A stretch of DNA of 49,457 nt from an uncultured Alphaproteobacteria bacterium (GTDB lineage: Bacteria; Pseudomonadota; Alphaproteobacteria; Paracaedibacterales; CAITNM01): NCBI GenBank assembly GCA_903874955.1, contig CAIQTY010000002.1:1-49457 (forward strand), written 5' to 3'. How positions within the stretch are numbered: the first letter of the stretch is position 1; each line of letters begins with the position of its first letter. Position numbers and translations under genes: made by a program. Shown piece after piece: positions 26,219 through 35,223 of the stretch. The notes beneath the pieces are model-generated. The model had not been told where the DNA came from. It did not search any database and saw only the letters and a list, made by a program, of their open reading frames with translations.

Positions 26219-26510
26219 GCTGGCGATCAAGTTCTACGGTTTCGATAGAACGGGCCGCCTGAGAAGTTTCAAGAAGAATATCATTATTTGGACCCAACAT
26301 AATCACATAGCGTTGCCCGCGATGGGTAATATTGAGAATTTGTCTTTTACTATCGATCACAATCGGTGGTTCAATGATCACGCCAGTCATTTTGGTATTA
26401 AAAAAAGGCGTACTTGAAAGCCTCCCCGATTGATGAAGATACCGCAGGACCAGGGCAAACAGGCCAATCAGCCCAAACACAACAAACAATGCAGCAACAA
26501 CGTTTAGCAT
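26211..26510 (-). CDS. fliO: Flagellar biosynthesis protein FliO
   Basis: Scaffold that helps assemble the FliP ring. The 99-residue protein has one N-terminal membrane helix (VVAALFVVFGLIGLFALVLRY) and a cytoplasmic SH3-like part with VIDSKRQILNITHRGQRYVIMLG, the hallmark of FliO. It precedes and overlaps fliP. No other flagellar gene is in the window, so the set is dispersed in this genome. Confidence 0.85.
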   Translation of the reverse strand: MLNVVAALFVVFGLIGLFALVLRYLHQSGRLSSTPFFNTKMTGVIIEPPIVIDSKRQILNITHRGQRYVIMLGPNNDILLETSQAARSIETVELDRQHV

Positions 26511-26808
26511 AGGGATACCTTGATTTGTGAACCTTTATTAATGCTAGCGGATATTTTTTTCAAAAAGCAATACGAACAACGAAAAGTCTCATTTATAGAA
26601 AATGATACACTTCAAAAGCTTATTTGATGATTTTTGTAACCATCAAAAAGCTGCTTAAATGATCTTAAAAAGAGTATACAAATGAATTTATTCTATAGTA
26701 CTTTTTTAATGCAAAGAAAAAATTCAGATGCGATCTTTCAAGATACGAAAATGACAATAAAAGTACAATTTTACAATAAACCCTAAAAGGTAAGTTAGGA
26801 GTTTTATA

Positions 26809-28050
26809 TTATTGTGCGTAAACAGGAAACCGTTCACACAATTCCAGTGCCTCTGCTTTAGCAACTTGGGTAGCAGATGTTGCATCTCCATCTACCGTAG
26901 CTTTTAAGACCTCTAAAATCATTCGACCAACCTGGCGAAATTCAGCTTCTTTAAAACCGCGCGTCGTCCCCGCGGGAGTTCCTAAACGGATGCCACTGGT
27001 AATTGTAGGTGGCTGAGGGTCTTTAGGAATACCATTCTTGTTACAAGTCATGTGTGCGTGTTCTAGAACATCCGCCGCATCTTTTCCGGTAACACCGATT
27101 TTGCGTAAATCCAGCAACAACATGTGGCAATCAGTCCCGCCAGTGAGCAGGTCAATTCCACCATCAACCAATACTTCGCCTAAAGCTTTTGCATTTTTAA
27201 CAATTTGAAAAGCATAGTCTTTAAATTCAGGCTGCAAAGCTTCACCAAATGCAACCGCTTTGCCTGCAATACAATGCATTAAAGGGCCACCTTGCAAGCC
27301 AGGGAACACAGCACTATTAAATTTTTTAGCAAGATCTTCCCGGTTTGTAAGGATGATCCCTCCCCTGCCCCCACGAAGGGTTTTATGGGTAGTTGAGGTC
27401 ACAACATCAGCAAAAGGAACAGGTGTTGGATAAACCCCGCCAGCAATCAGCCCAGAATAATGGGCCATATCAACCATGAGAAAAGCCCCAACCTTATCCG
27501 CAATTTTTTTAAATTTATGGAAATCGATAAAACGTGGATAAGCCGATGCTCCTGCGATGATCAGTTTGGGTTTATGAGCAATTGCCTTTGCCTCAACATC
27601 ATCATAATCAATGAGATGGGTTTGATCATCAACCCCGTAAGAAACAATATTAAACCACTTGCCAGACAGGTTAACTTTGCATCCATGGGTAAGGTGGCCA
27701 CCGGCGTTAAGATCCATGCCTAGCACGGTATCACCAGGGTTCAAAAGGGCAAGAAAAACAGCTTGGTTTGCTTGAGCGCCTGAATGGGGTTGCACATTAG
27801 CGAATTCACAACCAAAGAGACGCTTCACACGTTCAATAGCAATATTTTCGACTTCATCAACATGCTCACAGCCATGATAATAACGCTTTCCGGGATAGCC
27901 TTCTGCATATTTATTTGTAAGCACTGACCCTTGGGCTTTAAGCACCGCTTGGCTTACAATATTTTCCGAGGCAATCAGTTCAATTTGGTTTTGTTGACGA
28001 ACCAATTCAGCGTCAATTGCGTTAAAAATTTCTGTGTCATTAAAGTTGAT
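26809..28050 (-). CDS. glyA: Serine hydroxymethyltransferase, start codon uncertain
   Basis: PLP enzyme converting serine and tetrahydrofolate to glycine and 5,10-methylene-THF. Conserved segments include [49 protein letters not shown], the PLP-lysine motif [14 protein letters not shown] and [14 protein letters not shown]. The frame runs upstream into tRNA-Thr, which cannot be coding. Between the tRNA 3' end (28077) and the conserved [12 protein letters not shown] there is no in-frame ATG, GTG or TTG. The best candidate is the ATC at 28050, eight bases after a GAGGTG; an ATT lies further upstream. An ATG in another frame (28041 region) would need a one-base shift. It links one-carbon metabolism to the folate operon. 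Confidence 0.9.
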   Translation of the reverse strand: MNFNDTEIFNAIDAELVRQQNQIELIASENIVSQAVLKAQGSVLTNKYAEGYPGKRYYHGCEHVDEVENIAIERVKRLFGCEFANVQPHSGAQANQAVFLALLNPGDTVLGMDLNAGGHLTHGCKVNLSGKWFNIVSYGVDDQTHLIDYDDVEAKAIAHKPKLIIAGASAYPRFIDFHKFKKIADKVGAFLMVDMAHYSGLIAGGVYPTPVPFADVVTSTTHKTLRGGRGGIILTNREDLAKKFNSAVFPGLQGGPLMHCIAGKAVAFGEALQPEFKDYAFQIVKNAKALGEVLVDGGIDLLTGGTDCHMLLLDLRKIGVTGKDAADVLEHAHMTCNKNGIPKDPQPPTITSGIRLGTPAGTTRGFKEAEFRQVGRMILEVLKATVDGDATSATQVAKAEALELCERFPVYAQ

Positions 28051-28076
28051 GAAAGCTGCACCTCTGATTTTTGAAA

Positions 28077-28151
28077 TGGTGCCGCTGGAGAGAATCGAAC
28101 TCTCGACCCCACCCTTACCAAGGGTGTGCTCTACCACTGAGCCACAACGGC
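28077..28151 (-). tRNA. tRNA-Thr (GGT)
   Basis: 75-nt cloverleaf with encoded CCA. Acceptor GCCGTTG pairs with CAGCGGC (one G-U pair). The anticodon stem CACCC/GGGTG holds the loop TTGGTAA with anticodon GGT, reading ACC and ACT. The T arm GAGAG-TTCGATT-CTCTC is perfect. Its 3' end is only 26 nt before the proposed glyA start, so the two may be co-transcribed and separated by tRNA 3' processing. Confidence 0.95.
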
Positions 28152-28245
28152 GATGTACTATTTATATCTTCTGAAAAAGGTTTTTGCAATCCAACTTATT
28201 ACTGTATTGCTAAAAACCTTATACTAATTTTGGAGAAAAAATAAT

Positions 28246-28322
<77 letters not shown>

Positions 28323-28379
28323 ATAAGGTGAATTATTTATAGCGGGAACTTGGATAAATTACAAGTTCAAATGTTGAAT

Positions 28380-29378
28380 TTATTTTTGTATAAGTTGAGC
28401 TCTGATGTTTACAGCCATATCTTGCTTTATTGAAATAGCTTTTTTGGAAACTTCAATAATGCATCCCGCAACCTGATAACCATTTACTTTTGGCTTTTTT
28501 AGCATGTCAAGAATGGCCTCGATTGTGGCGTATGGTTTGGGGTAATTGCCGGCACCCACTTGCCAAATTGCTTGCCTTAAATATTCGATTTGAATTTGAG
28601 AAGGAGCAGCAAAAAACGCTGTTTGATTAATCGTTAAGGGGTCATTAGCAATAACAAAATCCTTAGCATATCCTGCTGTCAGGTTTTCCAGGGTTTCATG
28701 CAATCCATACATTTTAGCTGCTGTAGTTAGAATTCCCTCCTCGCTCCAACCGAGGTCCTTAATATGGCCTAGCAACTGCCTTGTGCGCGTTCGTTCGTAA
28801 TGGCTATCATTGTTAGATGGGTCTTCGATCCAAGCAACACCTTGATCTTTTAAATAATTTCTTAAGACCTCTGGAGGCGTTTCAAGAAGCGGCCTGACTA
28901 TAGGAACAGCGTCTTCGTATCGAATCATCTGAATCCCCCTAAACCCTGCAGGCCCGGAGCCCTTTAAAAATCGCATTAAAATCGTCTCGACTTGATCTTG
29001 CTGATGGTGCGCCGTTAACAAAAATGGATTTAAATAGTTTTTACAAAACTGAGTCAACAAGCTATAGCGAGCCTCCCGTGCACGTTCATGGCGCCGATTA
29101 ATATTTTCACTATGGTCCCAGGTAAGGGTGTGGTGCGATACACCAAGGGTACTTAAAATTTGATGAACTGTGTTTGCCTCTGCAGTTGATTCTGGACGCA
29201 GTTTATGATCAACCGTCACGGCCTGAAGATAATAACCTTTTTCATTAGCGTATTCTTTTGCAAGCAGCGTTAAAGCCAAACTATCTGCGCCGCCTGAAAC
29301 AGCCACAATAATGGTCACCCTAGACCCTGAAATGTACTGATCAAGAGTTTCGAAAGCTTGCTGTTTTAACAACGCCAT
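28380..29378 (-). CDS. tilS: tRNA(Ile)-lysidine synthase
   Basis: Converts C34 of the CAU-anticodon isoleucine tRNA to lysidine using ATP. The PP-loop motif VAVSGGADS is at residues 25-33 when the ATG at 29378 (MALLKQQAFETL) is used; the frame extends to a TTG at 29438, which is less likely. Further family segments are VDHKLRPES, LTAHHQQDQVETILMRFLKGSG and WIEDPSNND. About 332 residues means a short C-terminal domain, as in many alphaproteobacteria. It sits next to two tRNA genes. Confidence 0.93.
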   Translation of the reverse strand: MALLKQQAFETLDQYISGSRVTIIVAVSGGADSLALTLLAKEYANEKGYYLQAVTVDHKLRPESTAEANTVHQILSTLGVSHHTLTWDHSENINRRHERAREARYSLLTQFCKNYLNPFLLTAHHQQDQVETILMRFLKGSGPAGFRGIQMIRYEDAVPIVRPLLETPPEVLRNYLKDQGVAWIEDPSNNDSHYERTRTRQLLGHIKDLGWSEEGILTTAAKMYGLHETLENLTAGYAKDFVIANDPLTINQTAFFAAPSQIQIEYLRQAIWQVGAGNYPKPYATIEAILDMLKKPKVNGYQVAGCIIEVSKKAISIKQDMAVNIRAQLIQK

Positions 29379-29466
29379 GAATGCTTTAGTTTTTTGAAAG
29401 TATACTTGAAAAACTCCAATTAGCGTAACGTATTTCAAAACAGTTTGAGAAGTTTACCCATGAATA

Positions 29467-30165
29467 CTAAAAAACTTCTAAGCGCCGTTTCAACCTAATC
29501 CCATCCGGATCCATATTACAGCTATAGGCAAGCATTTCAACTCCAGCCTCGGCAGCGGCTTTAGAAGCTACCCCATAGGCTTTATCAAGATCATCAGCCA
29601 CTTTGAATGTGAGGGCATCTTCCCGCTGCACTACATAAAGTACGACGCTTCTGATGCCATTTTTAACTTGCTCAGCGAGCTCTAGTTGATGCTTAGCGCC
29701 CCTTGCGGTAACACAATCTGGAAATTCCGCCATATTATTAGCACGGATAAGGTGGACATTTTTAACCTCTACGAGGCATGCCTGGGTTGGCCCGTCGGTC
29801 AGGTAAAAATCGATACGAGAATTTTGCCCGTATTTGACCTCTGCTTTTACATTTTTGTAGCCAGTAAGCTCAGGAATACAGTCAAGGGATAAGGCTCCAG
29901 CTACAATCTGATTCGGATTACTCGTGTTCACCCCAATCCAGGTACCCTCAACCTCAACCATTTCCCAGCTGTATTTAAGCTTACGATCAGGATTTGAAGC
30001 TTTTGAGAGGGCAACACGAAGGCCCGGTAACGTTATCCCCATCATCGCCCCCGGATTTGGGCAATGGGCAGTTAATTCTTCGCCACTATCAAGCCGAATA
30101 TCGGCTAAAAACCTTTTATAACGCTTAATCAGCGTTCCATAAACGAGTGGGCTTGGGAATTTCAT
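29467..30165 (-). CDS. sfsA: SfsA family protein (sugar fermentation stimulation homologue)
   Basis: Nuclease-fold DNA-binding protein of the SfsA family, 232 residues. Family pattern: KRYKRFLADI, AHCPNPGAMMG near residue 34, VGVNTSNPNQIV-like IGVNTSNPN, then VKAEVKYGQNSRIDFYL and CLVEVKNVHL, with the Asp/Glu-x-Lys residues of a PD-(D/E)xK core. E. coli SfsA affects maltose genes; the true role elsewhere is uncertain. The ATG is 13 bp after the argS stop and an AGGAA lies just before it, so it is probably in the argS transcript. Confidence 0.92.
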   Translation of the reverse strand: MKFPSPLVYGTLIKRYKRFLADIRLDSGEELTAHCPNPGAMMGITLPGLRVALSKASNPDRKLKYSWEMVEVEGTWIGVNTSNPNQIVAGALSLDCIPELTGYKNVKAEVKYGQNSRIDFYLTDGPTQACLVEVKNVHLIRANNMAEFPDCVTARGAKHQLELAEQVKNGIRSVVLYVVQREDALTFKVADDLDKAYGVASKAAAEAGVEMLAYSCNMDPDGIRLKRRLEVF

Positions 30166-30178
30166 TTCCTAAATTCCA

Positions 30179-31897
30179 TCAACGCATCTCTTCCACAGGG
30201 GTAATGCCCAAAAGATTAAGGGCTTCAGCGAGAATACAAACCGTCGCCCTAAGCAGTACCAAACGGGCAGCTGTGTGCGCTGGATTTTGCTCATCAATAA
30301 AACGTAGTTGGGTATTGTCTTTTCCCCTATTCCAAAGGCTATGAAAGAGACTGGCTAAATCGTATAGGTAATTTGTCACCCGATGAGGCTCTAAGTGCTG
30401 GGCTGCAGAAAAGACAACTCTTGGCCATTGAATTAGCCCTTTAATTAGGGTCAGCTCAGCTTCATCGTCTAAACAGTCCAGTGAATCCGTTTGTGGCAGT
30501 TCACCAAAAAGTTGCTTTGCATGACGCAAGACAGAATGAATGCGGGCATGAGCATATTGAATATAAAACAACGGATTTTCCCGAGATTGCTCAACTACTT
30601 TATTAAAATCAAAATCTATCACCATATCTTGGTGGCGCGACACCATCATAAACCTTACCGCGTCTCGCCCTACTCGTTCAACCAATTGTTCAATAGTCAC
30701 AAACGTTCCAGCCCGCTTTGACATTTTGACCGGTTGTCCATTATCGGAAAAATTGACCATCTGGCAAGTTTTAATAGTGTACGCTTGGTCAGCTTTTAAG
30801 GCCTTAACGGCTGAGGTAATCCGCTTCACATAACCAACGTGATCAAATCCCAAAATATTAACCAACAGGTCAAATTTCCGGCTGACCTTGTTATAGTGGT
30901 AGCCGACATCACCGGCAAAATAGGTCCACGACCCATCTGACTTTTGCAACGCGCGGTCGACATCATCACCATAGGCAGTTGCTTTGAATAAGGTTTGAGG
31001 GCGTTCTTCCCAATCATCAACCTGATGGCCTTTGGGTTTTTCTAAAACGCCGCGGTAAACATCGCCCTTTTCTTCTAGAAGGTTGAGAGCCTTGTTTACC
31101 CAACCTTCTTTATTAAGTGCAGCCTCTGATGCGTATTCCATTTCTATACCCAAAAGCTTCAAGTCACTTCGGATGAAATCCATCATCGCATCGATGGTAA
31201 ATAACCGAACCGGTTCTAGCCATTCAGATTCAGGCTTACCAATGAGTGATTCATCATAGTGCTTGGCCAACGCAGCACCCACCGGTAAAAGGTAATCACC
31301 TTTATACATATCTTGGTCAAAATCATCATCAGAAATCACATGGCCAAGGGCTTGTTTATAGCGAACGTAAGCTGACCTTCCAAGGGCTATAGTTTGTCCG
31401 CCTGCATCGTTGATGTAGTATTCTCGCGCAACTTTATAGCCTACTTTTTCTAATAAACCAGCAACTGTATCGCCAAGAACGGCATTGCGCCCATGGCCGA
31501 TGTGCATAGGCCCTGTCGGGTTAGTTGAGACATATTCTACCTGGGCAGATTTTCCGCTCCCTAATGAATTGGAACCATAGATACCTGGAAGAGCCAAAAT
31601 TTCTTTCAGTTCATTTTGCAAATAATTAGATTTAAGCGTTAAATTAATAAATCCTGGACCTGCAATTTCAGACTTCAAAATCACAGGGTTGGTTTGAATT
31701 TTTTGAATAATCAGTGCAGCCAGATCACGAGGAGACATTCCAGCACCTTTGGCACAAACCATCGCAGCATTGCTGGCTAAATCTCCATGAGATGGATCCT
31801 TAGTTGGCTCTAATACAACCTTATCAGTATTAATGCCCCGCGTAATTTCCCTTAAACACTGTTCAATAAACCCTTGTAAATTAAATACTAAAGACAC
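30179..31897 (-). CDS. argS: Arginyl-tRNA synthetase
   Basis: Charges tRNA-Arg. Class I motifs are present: HIGH in TGPMHIGHGR (His132-His135) and KMSKR in VKMSKRAGTFVTI. The N-terminal Add-1 domain and the C-terminal anticodon-binding DALR domain (YAHARIHSVLRHAKQL onward, ending ILAEALNLLGITPVEEMR) are complete in 572 residues. The start is a GTG at 31897 supported by AGGAGA 6 bases upstream. argS and sfsA, and perhaps tilS, form one transcription unit. Confidence 0.97.
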   Translation of the reverse strand: MSLVFNLQGFIEQCLREITRGINTDKVVLEPTKDPSHGDLASNAAMVCAKGAGMSPRDLAALIIQKIQTNPVILKSEIAGPGFINLTLKSNYLQNELKEILALPGIYGSNSLGSGKSAQVEYVSTNPTGPMHIGHGRNAVLGDTVAGLLEKVGYKVAREYYINDAGGQTIALGRSAYVRYKQALGHVISDDDFDQDMYKGDYLLPVGAALAKHYDESLIGKPESEWLEPVRLFTIDAMMDFIRSDLKLLGIEMEYASEAALNKEGWVNKALNLLEEKGDVYRGVLEKPKGHQVDDWEERPQTLFKATAYGDDVDRALQKSDGSWTYFAGDVGYHYNKVSRKFDLLVNILGFDHVGYVKRITSAVKALKADQAYTIKTCQMVNFSDNGQPVKMSKRAGTFVTIEQLVERVGRDAVRFMMVSRHQDMVIDFDFNKVVEQSRENPLFYIQYAHARIHSVLRHAKQLFGELPQTDSLDCLDDEAELTLIKGLIQWPRVVFSAAQHLEPHRVTNYLYDLASLFHSLWNRGKDNTQLRFIDEQNPAHTAARLVLLRATVCILAEALNLLGITPVEEMR

Positions 31898-31974
31898 GAT
31901 CTCTCCTCTTGATACCAGCTATAGGTTTAGCCTGATTAGAACTTACAATCAATGAAAATGGACTCGAGAAAACT

Positions 31975-32004
31975 ATATCCCTCAGATAAAGCTCTGAGGG
32001 ATAT
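31975..32004 (-). terminator. Intrinsic terminator of the BadF-like gene
   Basis: ATATCCCTCAG and CTGAGGGATAT form a perfect 11-bp stem (12 with the next A-T pair) around a 6-nt loop. On the minus strand it is followed by AGTTTTCTC. It lies 35 bp after the stop of the minus-strand gene at 32039 and before argS, so it separates two transcripts. Confidence 0.8.
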
Positions 32005-32038
32005 GTGAAATTTAAAAACACGACAAATAACAGAAAGA

Positions 32039-33136
32039 TCAATCCTTCAGTTGATGAAGAGTTGCCTCCAGAGCAATGTTTTTTGACGCCACATTGTGAA
32101 TTTCAAATCTACGACTCAGCCTCAGGCCTAGCACAGCTTCAAGATACTTTTCCCAGTGTTCTGACTGAAATACATTACCATATATGTATAGGGGGAAATT
32201 TTTTTCTAGTTTTTCACCCACGGTAATATCAAATAATCTATCCGCAAGACCTTTAGCTGCTTCGTGTAAAATGTAAAGAGCAACAGAGTTTTTATTCTCA
32301 TAAGCCAGTTTCAAAACTATTGGCAACAAATCAACAACTTTCTTTGTATTTCCCTGCTTTAAATCTTGAATAATTTCATATCTTACATCCAAGATTTTTT
32401 GTTTTTCTGAAGGTATGGCTTTCCTTATAGCATCAAAAAATTCTTTAGTGCTGTCTTCCTTAAATTTTTTCCTCGAATTAGTGTCATGAAATACGCCTCC
32501 TTCAATATCCACCGCTGCAAGAAAGGCTTTCAAGCCTATCACAACGGCACTACCCTCATCTGAGCCCAAAATAGCACTGTGCCCACCTGCCCTAACTTCT
32601 TCACCGGCTAATTTTCGATACACAATTGATCCAGCATCGACAATTAAAAACACTCCTTGATCGGCACAGTTTTTCAGAAGGGCAATATCGGATGTCACAA
32701 GGATATCTAAAGCTGGATATTTATCTCTAATTGCATCAGCAACTAGCTCTTGCCTATCGGGGGTTCCTGCTCCTGCATATCCGGCATAAATAACAGTTTT
32801 ATCTAGGACATCTCTAACAGAAGTTGTTTCAGTTTCTCTTTGAATTTCAGCGTTTTCAATAAAATCTGCAATTACTTGAGCAATTGCTTGCTCAAAAGGC
32901 AGGCCCGTACTTGGCCCAGGTAAGGTAAAATGATTAGTTTTAGAATTTTTATAAGAGACCTCAATCGCTTTACCATCGGTCGTTCTTAACATGGCAACAT
33001 TCGTTTTGAGCGCTGAACCGTGAACACACAGTATGTAAAGAGGTTTTTTTTCCGTGACAATAGTTTTTAAATCTTTAGCCACCGGAGCAGCTGAAAGCGC
33101 GATCCAACTGAGGATCAGAAATAAAATTTTTTGCAC
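32039..33136 (-). CDS. Exported BadF/GlcNAc-kinase-like ASKHA protein
   Basis: Resembles the BadF/BadG/BcrA and N-acetylglucosamine kinase group: GYAGAGTPDR near residue 117, VTSDIALL, FLIVDAGSIVYRK and AGGHSAILGSDEGSAVVIGLKAFL. The phosphate-1 loop, normally DGGGTKT, is reduced to VHGSALKT, so kinase activity is uncertain. The N-terminus (MQKILFLILSWIALSAAPVA) looks like a signal peptide, which is unexpected for an ATP-dependent cytoplasmic kinase. Start is a GTG at 33136. It heads away from a group of other exported-protein genes on the same strand. It may be a moonlighting or effector version; that is inference. Confidence 0.7.
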   Translation of the reverse strand: MQKILFLILSWIALSAAPVAKDLKTIVTEKKPLYILCVHGSALKTNVAMLRTTDGKAIEVSYKNSKTNHFTLPGPSTGLPFEQAIAQVIADFIENAEIQRETETTSVRDVLDKTVIYAGYAGAGTPDRQELVADAIRDKYPALDILVTSDIALLKNCADQGVFLIVDAGSIVYRKLAGEEVRAGGHSAILGSDEGSAVVIGLKAFLAAVDIEGGVFHDTNSRKKFKEDSTKEFFDAIRKAIPSEKQKILDVRYEIIQDLKQGNTKKVVDLLPIVLKLAYENKNSVALYILHEAAKGLADRLFDITVGEKLEKNFPLYIYGNVFQSEHWEKYLEAVLGLRLSRRFEIHNVASKNIALEATLHQLKD

Positions 33137-33312
33137 TTTGCACCTAGGAGAATTTAAAATTTCTGACTAGAAACTAACATATATTCACTTGAAATTAATA
33201 GATGGCACCTCAATTTTATTGCTGCACAATTCCTAATGTTTTTTAATTTTTCCTCTTCTGTGCCACTTTGAATAAGTGTGGCGTGCTCAAAAGTATAATC
33301 ATCAAAACAGTT

Positions 33313-33717
33313 TTAGCTGGTCCATAATGCGATTTGTGCGTCGACATAATTGTCGTCATAGGAACCTTGTTTAAAAGGATTAGACTGCCGAATTGTCTTC
33401 TCTTTTTCAGCTTTATCTTTGCTATCTTTTTTTGCAAGAATCCTAAATGCATTTGTAAATTCTCTCGCAAACTCATTAGCGAGTAATACCCCCTCGCGCA
33501 GCAAAGTTCCGCAGTAACTGTCCCGCAAGTTTTTAACTTCACCACCATCGTCTTCTTTAAATTCGACAGGTTCAGGCTCTTGAACATAGACCTTAACGTT
33601 GGCAATGTGACAGTCTTTACCATCTAGTTTACAAGAAGGAGGTTGAGCGTAGACCATTGGAACATGAAGCACTGCAAATGCAAAGAGAAAAAATTTAGAA
33701 AAATTAATCGATTTCAT
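33313..33717 (-). CDS. Small exported protein, unknown function
   Basis: Not recognised. The 134-residue product has a clear signal peptide ending VYAQ (residue 24). The mature part has three cysteines (SCKLDGKDC and YCGTLL), an acidic segment (EPEPVEFKEDDGG), and a helical stretch NEFAREFTNAFRILAKKDSKDKAE. An overlapping frame at 33243-33623 is open but has no signal peptide, so I regard it as a shadow. It belongs to a run of four exported genes on the minus strand. Confidence 0.6.
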   Translation of the reverse strand: MKSINFSKFFLFAFAVLHVPMVYAQPPSCKLDGKDCHIANVKVYVQEPEPVEFKEDDGGEVKNLRDSYCGTLLREGVLLANEFAREFTNAFRILAKKDSKDKAEKEKTIRQSNPFKQGSYDDNYVDAQIALWTS

Positions 33718-33814
33718 AATATATCCCTAAAAAATGTAAAAAAATTGCTTTTCAAATAACAGAATTTCTATCTTAACTCTGCATTTTTTCTTGCCAACCC
33801 CCTGCTGAGGCATA

Positions 33815-34123
33815 TCATCCGTAGATTGCGCTTAGGGCGAGCTTTTCAAGCTTTTCTGTTTCACTATCATTTTCTAGGTATGGGCTAACCCAAAGAGTAA
33901 TCGTGCGAAAAAAAACCAATATCCCTTTGCAAGAGCAACCATTTGAATCATTTTCATATAAAGCCGATTCATGCTTAGTAAAATTTTCAAGAGGTTCTTT
34001 ATTAATTTGAGACGTATTTTGCCGCCTAATCAGCTGTTCTGTTTCCGCATCAGCACCATTATTAACCCCATACAACAGGGAAAAAGAAACCAGAAACACT
34101 TTAGCAAAAAAAGAGCACCACAT
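33815..34123 (-). CDS. Small exported protein, unknown function
   Basis: Not recognised. A 102-residue product with signal peptide (MWCSFFAKVFLVSFSLLYGVNNGADA). The mature part is polar and includes CSCKGILVFFRTITLWVSPYL, a hydrophobic patch that might associate with membranes. It ends LALSAIYG. It lies 67 bp before the secreted hydrolase stop on the same strand. Small size lowers confidence. Confidence 0.5.
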   Translation of the reverse strand: MWCSFFAKVFLVSFSLLYGVNNGADAETEQLIRRQNTSQINKEPLENFTKHESALYENDSNGCSCKGILVFFRTITLWVSPYLENDSETEKLEKLALSAIYG

Positions 34124-34190
34124 TCGGAAAAAAGCACTAAGAAAATGTAATTAAGTTTAAACAAATTTTATTTAGTTCTGTCAAGCCAAG

Positions 34191-35216
34191 CTAGCTTGTA
34201 TTTTTAGCGAACCTATCAAGATTGTTTAAAAATTCTGCTATATCATTGAAAAAGGCTTCTCTGGTGATTTTACTGTCGTGTTGCAAACTATGCCAAGCGC
34301 CAGCATAAACTTTATGAATTGCGTGAAATGATAAGGCAACTTTTTCGTTATGGGCTGTATCAACGACTCTGTCGTCACCAGCTGTTCCTATAAAAATCTT
34401 AGTTTTCAAGGTATCCTGTGGTTTTAAATCCTTTAAAAATTCGCGAATTGCTCTAAAAGATGCGAAGATCCATCCCCAACTTGGTCCGCGAGGCACCATG
34501 GTTTTATCACGCTCTTGAAGATGAATAAATTGATTATATAATTCCTCGGAATGACTACATTTATTATCGCTGAAGACGTTTTTCTTGGGATTATAGTCTG
34601 ATTGCGTAATGCAATAATCTTTTGCTTTTTTTAGTACCTTCACCGTAAACCAAGCAAGCGGATGCGCTAAAAAAGAAGGAACGGGTGAAGTGTTAATGCC
34701 TATCATCGGTGCTTCTAAAATTGCTGCAGTGCAATTGATTTTACTTTTTTTCAAAGCAAGCAATGCTACCAAGCCCCCCATCGAATGGCCGTACAGATAG
34801 ATAGGCATGCCTTTGATAGGTTTACTTGATACCAAAGCCTCTAGATCAAGCAAATAATCATTAAAATTATCAACATGAATCATTTGTGGGTTAGGCACCA
34901 GCCGCTGAGACCTACCTTGCCCCCGAAAATCAAGCACAAACACATCAAAACCATGGGAGACAAATTTAAGAGCGATAAACTTTTTCCAAGCATCGTTACA
35001 AGTTTTACCCGGCAGAATGATCATTTTTTTCGGGGATTCATGGTGGCGCCCAACTCCACAGTACCGGGCCACCGAAACAGTTATGTTATCAGCGGTTTTA
35101 ACATTAGAGTAAGTAAATTCTTGTTGTTTTGAAGTTTCCGGAACTGAAAATTGAGAAGCCCAAATCCCCCAACAAAAGACCAAAAAAAATTTTACAAAAA
35201 AACCAAGAGCCTTCAT
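34191..35216 (-). CDS. Exported alpha/beta hydrolase, lysophospholipase-like (S33 family)
   Basis: Predicted serine hydrolase of the lysophospholipase/monoacylglycerol lipase group, 341 residues. A signal peptide ends near WGIWAS (residue 21). The motifs are LDFRGQGRS, nucleophile elbow GHSMGG with Ser145, acid in GTAGDDRVVD and His in AWHSLQHDS, so the triad is complete. It begins 7 bp after the ctaA stop and is likely co-transcribed with it, although the functions seem unrelated. Export and the presence of two other lipolytic genes at the window start suggest an interest in host or membrane lipids. Confidence 0.8.
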   Translation of the reverse strand: MKALGFFVKFFLVFCWGIWASQFSVPETSKQQEFTYSNVKTADNITVSVARYCGVGRHHESPKKMIILPGKTCNDAWKKFIALKFVSHGFDVFVLDFRGQGRSQRLVPNPQMIHVDNFNDYLLDLEALVSSKPIKGMPIYLYGHSMGGLVALLALKKSKINCTAAILEAPMIGINTSPVPSFLAHPLAWFTVKVLKKAKDYCITQSDYNPKKNVFSDNKCSHSEELYNQFIHLQERDKTMVPRGPSWGWIFASFRAIREFLKDLKPQDTLKTKIFIGTAGDDRVVDTAHNEKVALSFHAIHKVYAGAWHSLQHDSKITREAFFNDIAEFLNNLDRFAKNTS

Positions 35217-35223
35217 AACCCTC

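Noticed and set aside
26520..26808. Riboswitch or ncRNA between fliO and the end of glyA
   Set aside because: AT-rich sequence with no conserved fold that I can recognise.
28051..28137. N-terminal extension of glyA from the GTG at 28137
   Set aside because: It is the translation of tRNA-Thr and cannot be real protein.
33243..33623. 126-codon minus-strand frame overlapping the small exported gene
   Set aside because: No signal peptide or recognisable domain, Arg/Lys/Met-rich translation, and it overlaps a frame with a clear signal peptide.
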